Made by a program: the position numbers and the translations under genes
The notes under the pieces: model-generated
What the model saw: only the letters and a program-made list of their open reading frames with translations
Told to the model about the DNA's origin: nothing
Databases searched by the model: none
NCBI GenBank assembly: GCA_032055545.1
Contig: DAMBQR010000003.1
Location: 57,985 to 121,984 of the forward strand
Reading direction: 5' to 3'
Length of the DNA: 64,000 nt
Source: Pseudescherichia sp032055545
GTDB lineage: Bacteria > Pseudomonadota > Gammaproteobacteria > Enterobacterales > Enterobacteriaceae
Shown: piece by piece, positions 16,206 to 23,659 of the stretch
Layout: the number at the start of each line of letters is the position of its first letter
Numbering within the stretch: the stretch's first letter is position 1

Positions 16206-17639
16206 ATGACCTACTCAATTGCTGACGCTGAACAGGAACTTAAGGCGACGCGCGACGCGCTCAACCTGCGCTGGTATCCGCGCTACCATTTAGCCGCCAG
16301 AGCAGGCTGGATGAACGATCCCAATGGGCTGGTATGGTTCGACGGCTGGTATCACGCCTTTTATCAGCATCATCCGTACTCCCCTCAATGGGGACCGATG
16401 CACTGGGGACATGCGCGCAGTCTGGATCTGGTCCACTGGGAACATCTGCCGGTGGCGATCGCTCCGGAAGGGCCGGAGGACAAAGACGGCTGCTTTTCCG
16501 GCTCGGCGGTAGTGGACGGTGATACGCTGGCGCTAATCTACACCGGGCATAAATTCCACGGTGATGCCAGTGACGAAAATAACCTCTATCAGGTGCAGTG
16601 CCTGGCCACCAGCCGCGACGGCATTCACTTTGAGCGTCATGGCATTGTGGTGGATACGCCGCCAGGCGTGCATCACTTCCGCGATCCGAAGGTCTGGCGC
16701 GAAGGAGAGAGCTGGTTCATGATCGTCGGTGCACGTCTGGGTGAGATTGGGCAGGTGCGTCTGTATCGCTCAGCGGATCTGCGTCATTGGCAGGAAGAGG
16801 GCGTTCTTGATCAAGCCGAGGCCGGAATGGGGTTCATGTGGGAGTGCCCGGACTTCTTCACCCTCGACGGCAAGCGTGTGCTGATGTTCTCCCCGCAGGG
16901 CATCACCGCCCACGGCTTTAAAAACCGTAATCTTTTCCAGAGTGGTTATCTGCTGGGAGAGTGGCAGCCCGGTCAGCCGTTTGTTCGCGCTGGTGAGTTT
17001 GTCGAGATGGATCATGGGCATGACTTTTACGCGCCGCAGAGTTTCCTGACGCCGGACGGGCGACGCATTGTGATCGGTTGGCTGGATATGTGGGAATCGC
17101 CCCTCCCGGAGCAGCAGGATGGCTGGGCCGGAATGCTGTCGCTGCCGCGCGAGCTGAGCCTTAGTGCGGACAATCGTTTGCAAATGCGCCCGGCAAAAGA
17201 GGTGGAATGCCTGCGTCAGGGCTGGTACCCCTGGCCGGTCAGCACGCTTAACAATCAGCAGATGAGCGTGATGGAAAACGCCGAAGCGATGGAAGTGTTA
17301 GTGACCTGGAAAGGGACTGATAGTACCGCCGAACAGTATGGTTTGAGCCTGGGCGACGGCCTGCGGGTGTACGTTGATGCTCAAATGCAGCGTCTGGTGC
17401 TGGAGCGTCACTACCCGCAGCACGGTTTATGCGGGACGCGTAGCGTACCGATAACGTGCGATTGCGACCTCACTCTGCGCGTATTTATTGACAGCTCATC
17501 CATTGAGGTATTTATCAATGATGGCGAGGCGTGCCTCAGTAGCCGTATCTATCCCGACGTCGGACAGCGGGAATTACGCATATTCGCCTGGAGCGGCAGC
17601 GCGTCACTGTCCGATGGCGGAGCATGGCAGCTTGAATAA
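16206..17639 (+). CDS. cscA: Sucrose hydrolase (invertase) CscA, GH32
   Basis: 477 aa from the ATG at 16206, equal to E. coli CscA (477 aa); a GTG at 16197 is an alternative. It splits intracellular sucrose into glucose and fructose. GH32 landmarks: the nucleophile Asp in WMNDPNGL, FYQHHP, the FRDPKVW motif with the transition-state Asp, and WECPDFF with the acid/base Glu. A C-terminal beta-sandwich ends with RVFIDSSSIEVFINDGE. No signal peptide, so cytoplasmic, matching the permease. A strong hairpin follows 17 bp after the stop and may reduce read-through to the porin gene. Confidence 0.95.
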   Translation: MTYSIADAEQELKATRDALNLRWYPRYHLAARAGWMNDPNGLVWFDGWYHAFYQHHPYSPQWGPMHWGHARSLDLVHWEHLPVAIAPEGPEDKDGCFSGSAVVDGDTLALIYTGHKFHGDASDENNLYQVQCLATSRDGIHFERHGIVVDTPPGVHHFRDPKVWREGESWFMIVGARLGEIGQVRLYRSADLRHWQEEGVLDQAEAGMGFMWECPDFFTLDGKRVLMFSPQGITAHGFKNRNLFQSGYLLGEWQPGQPFVRAGEFVEMDHGHDFYAPQSFLTPDGRRIVIGWLDMWESPLPEQQDGWAGMLSLPRELSLSADNRLQMRPAKEVECLRQGWYPWPVSTLNNQQMSVMENAEAMEVLVTWKGTDSTAEQYGLSLGDGLRVYVDAQMQRLVLERHYPQHGLCGTRSVPITCDCDLTLRVFIDSSSIEVFINDGEACLSSRIYPDVGQRELRIFAWSGSASLSDGGAWQLE

Positions 17640-17656
17640 ATGAACCAGGCATGGTT

Positions 17657-17696
17657 AATAACCCGTCCCCGTCGATGGGCGGGTTATTGCTGTTCC
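17657..17696 (+). terminator. Hairpin after cscA
   Basis: AATAACCCG, 14-nt loop, CGGGTTATT: a perfect 9-bp stem. The tail (GCTGTTCC) has few T, so it may be a partial terminator or an RNA-stabilising structure inside the csc operon. Confidence 0.65.
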
Positions 17697-17759
17697 TATT
17701 ACCAGGTTACACCCCTACATAATTAATAACTGGTTACTCGATAATAAAAAGGTTTCCCG

Positions 17760-19103
17760 ATGAAAATAGTCTGGGTCGGTTGTATGTTGACGTCTGTATT
17801 CAGCGGCGTGGTGTGTGCACAGGATAGCCTTTCTCTGGAAGAGCGGCTGGCGCAAATGGAAAACAGATTGAGAGCCACCGAAGCGCGCGCTGCCAGCGCA
17901 GAAGCAGAGATCCGTGCCTTGAAGCAGCAGGAGGCGCCCCGTACGATTGCTACCACCACACCGGCAAAACCGACGCTACAGGTTAACGATACCGGCGATT
18001 TGAAATTTTATGGTGACGTTGAATTTAATATGGACAGTGCCAGCCGCACCGGCGGGCTTACGTCGCTAAAAACCAGCGCTAATAAAAACTGGACGCCAGG
18101 AGAGAAAGAGCGGTGGGATATTAACGGGCGTATTCTCCTCGGCTTTGACGGTATTAGAAAGGGGACGAACGGTAAATATGCTGGCTTCAGCGTGCAGCCG
18201 TTGGCGGATATGGGCGGTAAAATGAATCTCGACGATGCGGCTTTTTTCTTCGGTCAGCAAGATGACTGGAAAATTAAAATCGGGCGCTTCGAAGCCTGGG
18301 ATATGTTTCCGCTTAATCAGGATACATTTATTGAGTATTCCGGCAATACCGCCAACGATCTCTATAGCGACGGTTACGGCTATATCTACATGATGAAAGA
18401 GGGACGAGGACGTAGCAACAGCGGCGGTAATTTCCTGCTCAGCAAAAAACTGGATAACTGGTATGTCGAGGTTAATACCCTGATCGAGGACGGCAGCGCC
18501 CTGTTTGTCGATGGGAACTATCACGGTAACGCGCTGGATAACCGTAAAAACGTCGTGTATGTGCGCCCGGTGGCCGCATGGCAGTCTGGCCCGTGGTCAG
18601 TGGCCGCCGCGCTGGAGAGTAATCTGGTGAATAACGCCTACGGCTATCAGCAGGCGAATGGACGCTTTCAGGATCAGTCCAGCCGTACCGGTTACGGTAT
18701 GACCATGACATGGAACACGCTCAGGGCCGATGCGGATAACGGCGCGGTAGTGAACCTGAGCACGGCTTACCTTGATGCGACCGATGAAAAAGACTTCAGT
18801 GCCGGAATCAATGCGTTATGGCACCGCGTCGAGCTGGGCTATATCTACGCCCATAACAAAATCGACCAGTTCAATATGGCGGGCGCTAGTGCGGACTGCG
18901 ATAGCGACTGTGCGATCCTCGCGCCGGGCCGCTACGACATTCACACTCTTCATACCTCCTGGCAGCTGCCAAACATCATGGATATGCCAAATTTCAATAT
19001 CTATCTTGGGGCTTACGCCTCATGGCTGGACTCTTCAGCCGCACAAACGGGCAGCGATGATGAACGCTACGGCGCACGGGTTCGCTTTAAATATCTGTTC
19101 TGA
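17760..19103 (+). CDS. RafY-type glycoporin (carbohydrate outer-membrane porin)
   Basis: 447 aa. Signal peptide to about residue 20 (GVVCAQDS). Residues 23-57 (LEERLAQMENRLRATEARAASAEAEIRALK) form a coiled coil, as in the RafY and ScrY glycoporins, then a linker and a beta-barrel with alternating aromatic strands ending in the terminal Phe of outer-membrane proteins (RVRFKYLF). The architecture fits the RafY family (Porin_8). It should let sucrose and possibly raffinose-size sugars cross the outer membrane. It lies between cscA and cscK, a position not found in the E. coli cscRAKB cluster. A 120-bp gap with a hairpin precedes it. Confidence 0.82.
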   Translation: MKIVWVGCMLTSVFSGVVCAQDSLSLEERLAQMENRLRATEARAASAEAEIRALKQQEAPRTIATTTPAKPTLQVNDTGDLKFYGDVEFNMDSASRTGGLTSLKTSANKNWTPGEKERWDINGRILLGFDGIRKGTNGKYAGFSVQPLADMGGKMNLDDAAFFFGQQDDWKIKIGRFEAWDMFPLNQDTFIEYSGNTANDLYSDGYGYIYMMKEGRGRSNSGGNFLLSKKLDNWYVEVNTLIEDGSALFVDGNYHGNALDNRKNVVYVRPVAAWQSGPWSVAAALESNLVNNAYGYQQANGRFQDQSSRTGYGMTMTWNTLRADADNGAVVNLSTAYLDATDEKDFSAGINALWHRVELGYIYAHNKIDQFNMAGASADCDSDCAILAPGRYDIHTLHTSWQLPNIMDMPNFNIYLGAYASWLDSSAAQTGSDDERYGARVRFKYLF

Positions 19104-19129
19104 TGGCTAATCTACGTTAAGGGATGTTT

Positions 19130-20074
19130 ATGAAAATCTGGGCATTAGGCGACGCGGTGATTGATCTGCTGCCGCAGGGGGAGATGGGGTACACCGCCTG
19201 TGCAGGCGGTGCACCGATCAATGTCGTTGTCGGGGCCGCGCGCCTGGGATGCGAGTGCGGGTTTATCGGCAGAACAGGCGACGATCAGTTCGGCCATTTT
19301 CTACGGCGCACGCTGGCAGAGCAGGGCATCAATACGCAGCATATGCAGTTTGATCCACACCACCGGACCAGCACGGTACTGGTGTCACTCGGTGACGAAG
19401 GCGACCGCAGCTTTACTTTTCTGGTCGATCCTTCAGCCGACCAATTTTTGACAGCAGATAATCTTCCGGCGTTTGGTAACGATATTCTGCATTTTTGCTC
19501 GCTGGCGCTGGTGGCAACGACATGTCGCGAAACGCTGGTGCGGGCTATCAGCAACATCAAGCAGCATGGTGGCCTGTTAAGCTTTGATATCAATCTTCGT
19601 CCGCAGATGTGGCCCGATGCGCAGGAGATGTTAGACACCGTGCGCCATTTTGCTCAGCAGGCCGATATTCTCAAGCTTTCACAAGAGGAGCTGTATTGGT
19701 TAGCGGGTACCACGCAACATGAAAAGGCACTGGGGATCTTACATGGCTATCCGTCAAGCCTGAAGGTAGTGACGTGCGGATCTGACGGGGCGATTGTGCT
19801 CTGGCAGGAGCGGCGGGTGCAGGTTAGCGCGTTCAGGGTTGAAAGTCTCGACACCACCGGGGCAGGTGACGCTTTTATGGCGGGGTTACTGGCCAGTCTG
19901 GCCCAGGGGAATACGCTGGACGAGCTGGCGCAGCTCAAACAGGCGATGACCCAAGCCAGCGCCTGCGGTGCGCTGGCAACCACTGCGAAAGGTGCACTAG
20001 CCGCGCTGCCTGATGCGCAGGGGGTGATGGCATTCAGGGAAGCGGCACCGGGGTTGCGGTTCGAAATCGAATAA
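19130..20074 (+). CDS. cscK: Fructokinase CscK, PfkB family
   Basis: 314 aa from the ATG at 19130, which has AAGGGA about 6 nt upstream; an ATG two codons earlier is too close to that site. It phosphorylates the fructose released by CscA to fructose-6-phosphate. PfkB signatures: GGAPINVVVGAARLG near the N-terminus, sugar-contact DRSFTFLVDPSAD, and near the C-terminus DTTGAGDAFMAGLL with the catalytic Asp and anion hole. Similar in length and sequence to E. coli CscK (307 aa). Last gene of the sucrose operon; 26 bp behind the porin gene. Confidence 0.93.
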   Translation: MKIWALGDAVIDLLPQGEMGYTACAGGAPINVVVGAARLGCECGFIGRTGDDQFGHFLRRTLAEQGINTQHMQFDPHHRTSTVLVSLGDEGDRSFTFLVDPSADQFLTADNLPAFGNDILHFCSLALVATTCRETLVRAISNIKQHGGLLSFDINLRPQMWPDAQEMLDTVRHFAQQADILKLSQEELYWLAGTTQHEKALGILHGYPSSLKVVTCGSDGAIVLWQERRVQVSAFRVESLDTTGAGDAFMAGLLASLAQGNTLDELAQLKQAMTQASACGALATTAKGALAALPDAQGVMAFREAAPGLRFEIE

Positions 20075-20089
20075 ACCTGCTACAGATCT

Positions 20090-20536
20090 TTACATGTTGA
20101 AGAGTGATACATTTTTAACCTCTGCATCAGGGTTTACCCGCTTAACCGTCGTTAAAAAATCAGCAAAGTTATGATTAAAAACGGTTAAGTTAGGGTAGAA
20201 CTGCACCTGTTTTTTCTCACCCTCTTTAATGTATGTGATTGTCCACTTTCGCCTGTTATTGACTTTGGTATAGCCCGGTTTAATTTGAGTTATTTTGGCG
20301 AGGCCGATTTCACAGGTGGTTCTTTTATCAACTTCATACAGGAAATTGTCATCAAAATAGTAATTTTTATTCGACGATCCGCCAAAAAACGAGGGATTGG
20401 ATGATATCTTTTTTCTTCCATTCTCTTCTGGAATGATGCGTTTGGGATGGCGTACGATCCTGGAAAAAGACGTTACCAGTATGAAAAGTACAAGGATGGG
20501 GAGAGCTATTAATAAAAAATTTACTGTTTCCCGCAT
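20090..20536 (-). CDS. Hypothetical membrane-anchored protein (148 aa)
   Basis: One N-terminal membrane segment (FLLIALPILVLFILVTSF) and a basic cytoplasmic or periplasmic domain rich in Lys, Tyr and Asn: NYYFDDNFLYEVDKRTTCEIGLAKITQIKPGYTKVNNRRKWTITYIKEGEKKQ. The strand pattern and the LAKITQI...V...R.W.I.Y segment resemble a PH-like fold, as in proteins that compare a local sensor, but I do not recognise a named family. GC content is clearly below the neighbouring csc genes, suggesting separate origin. Ribosome site AAAGGAGAGAG is 10 nt from the ATG. Confidence 0.65.
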   Translation of the reverse strand: MRETVNFLLIALPILVLFILVTSFSRIVRHPKRIIPEENGRKKISSNPSFFGGSSNKNYYFDDNFLYEVDKRTTCEIGLAKITQIKPGYTKVNNRRKWTITYIKEGEKKQVQFYPNLTVFNHNFADFLTTVKRVNPDAEVKNVSLFNM

Positions 20537-20797
20537 GTACCACTCTCTCCTTTAGTGAATATGACTCCTCACAGATAAGCACAACGCTATCACGTCTTAA
20601 TGCAATTAGCGAGACGGTGATTACTGGCAGAAGCGATACAACCTACCCTGGTAAAAAACATTAAAATTCATCTGGTTAACTGTCATGTCTCTTTTGCAGT
20701 CATGATGCCAAAGAGTAAAACGTCTTTGACGCCGAAAAATCTTGTTAAATCGTCAGGTATAAACTGGGGTTGCAATAGGAACTCACGAGCGGCATAA

Positions 20798-20818
20798 TAA
20801 TGTTACTTTATAACATTA
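20798..20818 (+). promoter_or_regulatory. Zur box upstream of rpmE2
   Basis: TAATGTTA-N5-TAACATTA, a perfect 8-bp inverted repeat matching the enterobacterial Zur consensus (AATGTTATANTATAACATT type). It lies 15 bp before the start codon of the zinc-independent L31 paralogue, a classic Zur target. Confidence 0.85.
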
Positions 20819-20833
20819 CATTGGCGAGGCCTT

Positions 20834-21094
20834 ATGAAACCGAATATCCATCCTGACTACCGCCCGGTAGTGTTCCACGACACGACTGTTGATCAATATT
20901 TCAAGATTGGCTCTACAATCAAAACGGAACGCACCATTGATTTTGAAGGTGAAACTCTGCCTTACGTGACGCTGGATGTCTCATCTGCTTCCCATGTTTA
21001 TTACACCGGTAAACAGAAAGATTTCACTAAAGAGGGTAGCGCAGCACGCTTTAATCAGCGTTTTGGCCGTTTTCTTAAGAAACAGGGCGAGTAG
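20834..21094 (+). CDS. rpmE2: 50S ribosomal protein L31 type B (zinc-independent)
   Basis: 86 aa, collinear with E. coli YkgM/RpmE2 (MKPNIHP-YRPVVFHDT-VD-YFKIGSTIKT...). It lacks the CxxC zinc ligands of the main L31 (RpmE) and replaces that protein on the ribosome during zinc starvation, freeing zinc. Start ATG with GAGG 5 nt upstream. Usually followed by rpmJ2 (L36 paralogue) in enterobacteria; no rpmJ2-like sequence is present after it here, so it is alone. Directly behind a Zur box. Confidence 0.95.
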   Translation: MKPNIHPDYRPVVFHDTTVDQYFKIGSTIKTERTIDFEGETLPYVTLDVSSASHVYYTGKQKDFTKEGSAARFNQRFGRFLKKQGE

Positions 21095-21242
21095 AGATGG
21101 AGTACTGAATACCCTGGCGTTGGCAAAGAAACGCCATAGAGAGTGTTAGGGTAAATGGTAATAGCTGATGGGGATACTGATTGAAGGATCCCCATAATTG
21201 CTGATGGTCTTAAAGAGTGAAAACGATCGTAAGAAGGTGTCG

Positions 21243-21824
21243 TTACGCCTGTTGTATTGTGTTCAGATCCCTAAGCATCCGCTTGAGGCACTTAATTTTA
21301 TTTTTATCGCCGATTGTCCTTGAAAGCTTACTGAGCTGGATTAACGTCTTATCACCGAAGCCATCAATAACCTTAAAGCGATACTCCTGACGCGCGTCAT
21401 CCCACGCATAGACGATGTTTTTACAGTGCAGGGAGTTGATAATGACGCTGGTGTTGACAAACCACGCCAGAAAAATATTTAGCTGCTGCAGCTTGCTGGC
21501 ATTTAGCTCTCTGTGCTGAGCAAGCTGATATAGCGTTTGAGCAATGTTGCCATACTCATCGCACTCCTTCACAATGACTTGCCCTATGCCTCTATTTGTT
21601 TCAACAAGCCCTGCAATTTTTTGCATATAAAGTGAATCTGTTTGGTTCTTCGGCGTACACTCTTTCATGTCCCGATAGACTTCACGCAGCTTGCTTCTGT
21701 ACTTCGCAATGCCGGGAATGACGGTTTTAATCAATAACTTATTATCTTGCGGATGCTGGAAGATGTAACGATCATTACCTTTTGCCAGTAGATCTTTATC
21801 AGTCAATACAAGCGCTGGTTTCAT
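21243..21824 (-). CDS. YrbL-family protein (PhoP-network, kinase-like)
   Basis: 193 aa. Residues 18-45 (GNDRYIFQHPQDNKLLIKTV) followed by a KYRSKLREVYRDMKEC segment and IGQVIVKECDEYGNIAQTL resemble YrbL, a protein-kinase-like fold in which the Lys of LLIKT takes the place of the ATP-binding Lys; further on HCKNIVYAWDD..YRFKVIDGFGDK has the H.xNI...D.F pattern of a catalytic loop and metal-binding Asp. YrbL is known only as a member of the PhoP regulon. Low GC, few neighbours, so probably acquired. No PhoP box found upstream. Confidence 0.7.
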   Translation of the reverse strand: MKPALVLTDKDLLAKGNDRYIFQHPQDNKLLIKTVIPGIAKYRSKLREVYRDMKECTPKNQTDSLYMQKIAGLVETNRGIGQVIVKECDEYGNIAQTLYQLAQHRELNASKLQQLNIFLAWFVNTSVIINSLHCKNIVYAWDDARQEYRFKVIDGFGDKTLIQLSKLSRTIGDKNKIKCLKRMLRDLNTIQQA

Positions 21825-22051
21825 TATAATTTTTGACTCTTACCTATTGGAAATGGGAACGTCTAAATCGATCCTTTGCCGACGCGTTCTGGAAGCCAAA
21901 ATAATGCATGCATCTTTATTAACAATTGATATACGAACTACGCATTCGTGCAAGAAACAACCGCTCGCCATGGCTCTTGGCATTCTAGAGGCAAATATTC
22001 GAGCTAGTATCGAATCAAACATCATTTTACAGTAAGAGAGTGAATCTGCTA

Positions 22052-22076
22052 CTATACCCCCCTACAGTATAGGAGG
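22052..22076 (+). promoter_or_regulatory. FrmR operator overlapping the frmR ribosome site
   Basis: CTATAC-CCCCCTACA-GTATAG: inverted CTATAC/GTATAG arms round a C-tract, as in operators of the RcnR/CsoR/FrmR family, ending directly at the AGGAGG ribosome site of frmR. Formaldehyde-modified FrmR would release it. Confidence 0.75.
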
Positions 22077-22080
22077 GCGC

Positions 22081-22356
22081 ATGCCACACTCACCTGAAGA
22101 CAAAAAACGCATCCTTACCCGTGTTCGTCGCATTCGTGGCCAGGTTGACGCGCTTGAGCGGGCGCTGGAGTCTGGCGAGCCCTGCATTGCTATTCTTCAG
22201 CAGATCGCCGCCGTGCGCGGAGCTGCTAACGGCCTGATGGGCGAGATGGTCGAAATTCACCTCAAAGATGAGCTGGTCAGCGGCGAGACGACGCCGGATC
22301 AGCGTGCGGTAAGAATGGCGGAAGTCGGCCATCTTCTGCGCTCTTATCTAAAATAA
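22081..22356 (+). CDS. frmR: Formaldehyde-responsive repressor FrmR
   Basis: 91 aa, CsoR/RcnR/FrmR family of four-helix repressors. MPHSPEDKKRILTRVRRIRGQVDALERALE is nearly the same as E. coli FrmR. The sensing pair is the N-terminal Pro2 and Cys36 (EPCIAILQQI), which are bridged by formaldehyde; His near residue 60 (EIHL) is also retained. Start ATG 5 nt after AGGAGG. It represses frmRA from the C-tract operator directly upstream; frmA begins 31 bp after its stop. Confidence 0.95.
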   Translation: MPHSPEDKKRILTRVRRIRGQVDALERALESGEPCIAILQQIAAVRGAANGLMGEMVEIHLKDELVSGETTPDQRAVRMAEVGHLLRSYLK

Positions 22357-22387
22357 ACACTACTGTTCACATAAGGGAAGAGAGTCT

Positions 22388-23506
22388 ATGAAATCACGTG
22401 CGGCTGTTGCCTTTGGCCCAGGTCAACCTCTGAAAATTGTCGAAATCGACGTAGCGCCACCCAAGAAGGGTGAGGTGCTGGTGAAGATCACCCACACTGG
22501 CGTCTGCCATACCGATGCGTTCACCCTCTCCGGGGACGATCCGGAAGGTGTCTTCCCGGCGGTGCTCGGCCATGAAGGCGGCGGCGTGGTGGTAGAAGTG
22601 GGCGAGGGCGTCACCAGCCTGCAGCCCGGCGACCACGTCATCCCGCTCTATACCGCCGAATGTCGCGAGTGTAAGTTCTGTAAATCCGGCAAGACGAACC
22701 TCTGTCAGGCCGTGCGCGCTACCCAGGGCAAAGGGCTGATGCCGGACGGCACCACCCGTTTCTCCTACAACGGCGAGCCGATCTATCACTACATGGGCAC
22801 CAGCACCTTCAGCGAATACACCGTCTGCGCGGAGATCTCGCTGGCGAAGGTCAACCCGCAGGCGCCGCTGGATAAAGTCTGCCTGCTGGGCTGCGGCGTC
22901 ACCACCGGTATCGGCGCGGTGCACAACACGGCGAAGGTGAAAGAGGGCGATAATGTTGCAGTCTTCGGCCTCGGCGGTATCGGCCTGGCGGTGATCCAGG
23001 GGGCAGTACAGGCCAGGGCTGGACGCATTATCGCGGTTGATACCAACCCGGAGAAGTTCAAACTGGCGGGCGAGATGGGCGCAACTGACTTCATCAACCC
23101 GAACGATTACGACAAACCGGTGCAGGATGTCATCGTTGAGCTGACCGACGGCGGGGTTGAGTTCAGCTTCGAGTGTATCGGCAACGTTAACGTTATGCGC
23201 GCGGCGCTGGAGTGCTGCCACAAAGGCTGGGGCGAGAGCGTGATCATTGGCGTCGCGGGCGCAGGTCAGGAGATCCGTACCCGTCCGTTCCAGCTGGTCA
23301 CCGGGCGCGTCTGGCGCGGCTCCGCCTTCGGCGGCGTGAAGGGGCGTACCCAGCTGCCTGGCATGGTTGAAGATGCAATGGCGGGCAAAATCGACCTCGA
23401 TCCGTTCATCACCCACCGTCTGCCGCTGGATCAGATCAACGAAGCCTTTGACCTCATGCACGAAGGCAAATCTATCCGTACTGTTATCCATTTCGGCGAT
23501 AACTGA
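22388..23506 (+). CDS. frmA: S-(hydroxymethyl)glutathione dehydrogenase / class III alcohol dehydrogenase
   Basis: 372 aa, zinc-dependent medium-chain dehydrogenase. It oxidises S-hydroxymethylglutathione (formaldehyde plus glutathione) to S-formylglutathione with NAD and also reduces S-nitrosoglutathione. Catalytic zinc ligands are in GVCHTDAF, GHEGGG and LGCGVTTG; the structural zinc site is ECRECKFCKSGKTNLC; the cofactor site is GLGGIGLAVIQGA. Second gene of frmRA. The usual third gene, frmB (S-formylglutathione hydrolase), is missing; a terminator follows at once. Confidence 0.96.
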   Translation: MKSRAAVAFGPGQPLKIVEIDVAPPKKGEVLVKITHTGVCHTDAFTLSGDDPEGVFPAVLGHEGGGVVVEVGEGVTSLQPGDHVIPLYTAECRECKFCKSGKTNLCQAVRATQGKGLMPDGTTRFSYNGEPIYHYMGTSTFSEYTVCAEISLAKVNPQAPLDKVCLLGCGVTTGIGAVHNTAKVKEGDNVAVFGLGGIGLAVIQGAVQARAGRIIAVDTNPEKFKLAGEMGATDFINPNDYDKPVQDVIVELTDGGVEFSFECIGNVNVMRAALECCHKGWGESVIIGVAGAGQEIRTRPFQLVTGRVWRGSAFGGVKGRTQLPGMVEDAMAGKIDLDPFITHRLPLDQINEAFDLMHEGKSIRTVIHFGDN

Positions 23507-23511
23507 TCCCC

Positions 23512-23544
23512 CTGCCGGCGGTTTAGCCGTCGGCAGCCTTTTTA
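23512..23544 (+). terminator. Rho-independent terminator after frmA
   Basis: CTGCCGGCGG-TTTAG-CCGTCGGCAG stem-loop followed by CCTTTTTA, 5 bp after the frmA stop. Confidence 0.85.
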
Positions 23545-23576
23545 ATGTGCGAATCTGTGACCGAGTTGGCGCTTTT

Positions 23577-23608
23577 AGCCATAAGATAAATCTTATGGCT
23601 GCCGATGA
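23577..23608 (+). promoter_or_regulatory. Sigma-28 promoter of trg overlapping a palindrome
   Basis: TAAG (23582-23585), 15 nt, GCCGATGA (23601-23608) fits the flagellar sigma-28 consensus TAAA-N15-GCCGATAA with two mismatches, 51 bp before the trg start. The spacer lies in a perfect inverted repeat AGCCATAAGAT-AA-ATCTTATGGCT (23577-23600). Confidence 0.7.
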
Positions 23609-23659
23609 CTATCTGACAGGCGTGTATTTACGCATCTTACAATAAGAGAGTCGATAGCC

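Noticed and set aside
20041..20075. GGTTCGAAATC sequence resembling a tRNA T-arm at the end of cscK
   Set aside because: No tRNA cloverleaf around it; inside coding sequence.
21847..22035. 62-aa frames on both strands between the YrbL-like gene and frmR
   Set aside because: No ribosome site, no family, mutually exclusive on both strands; probably non-coding.
22394..23491. 365-aa open frame opposite frmA
   Set aside because: Shadow of frmA, which is unmistakable on the plus strand.
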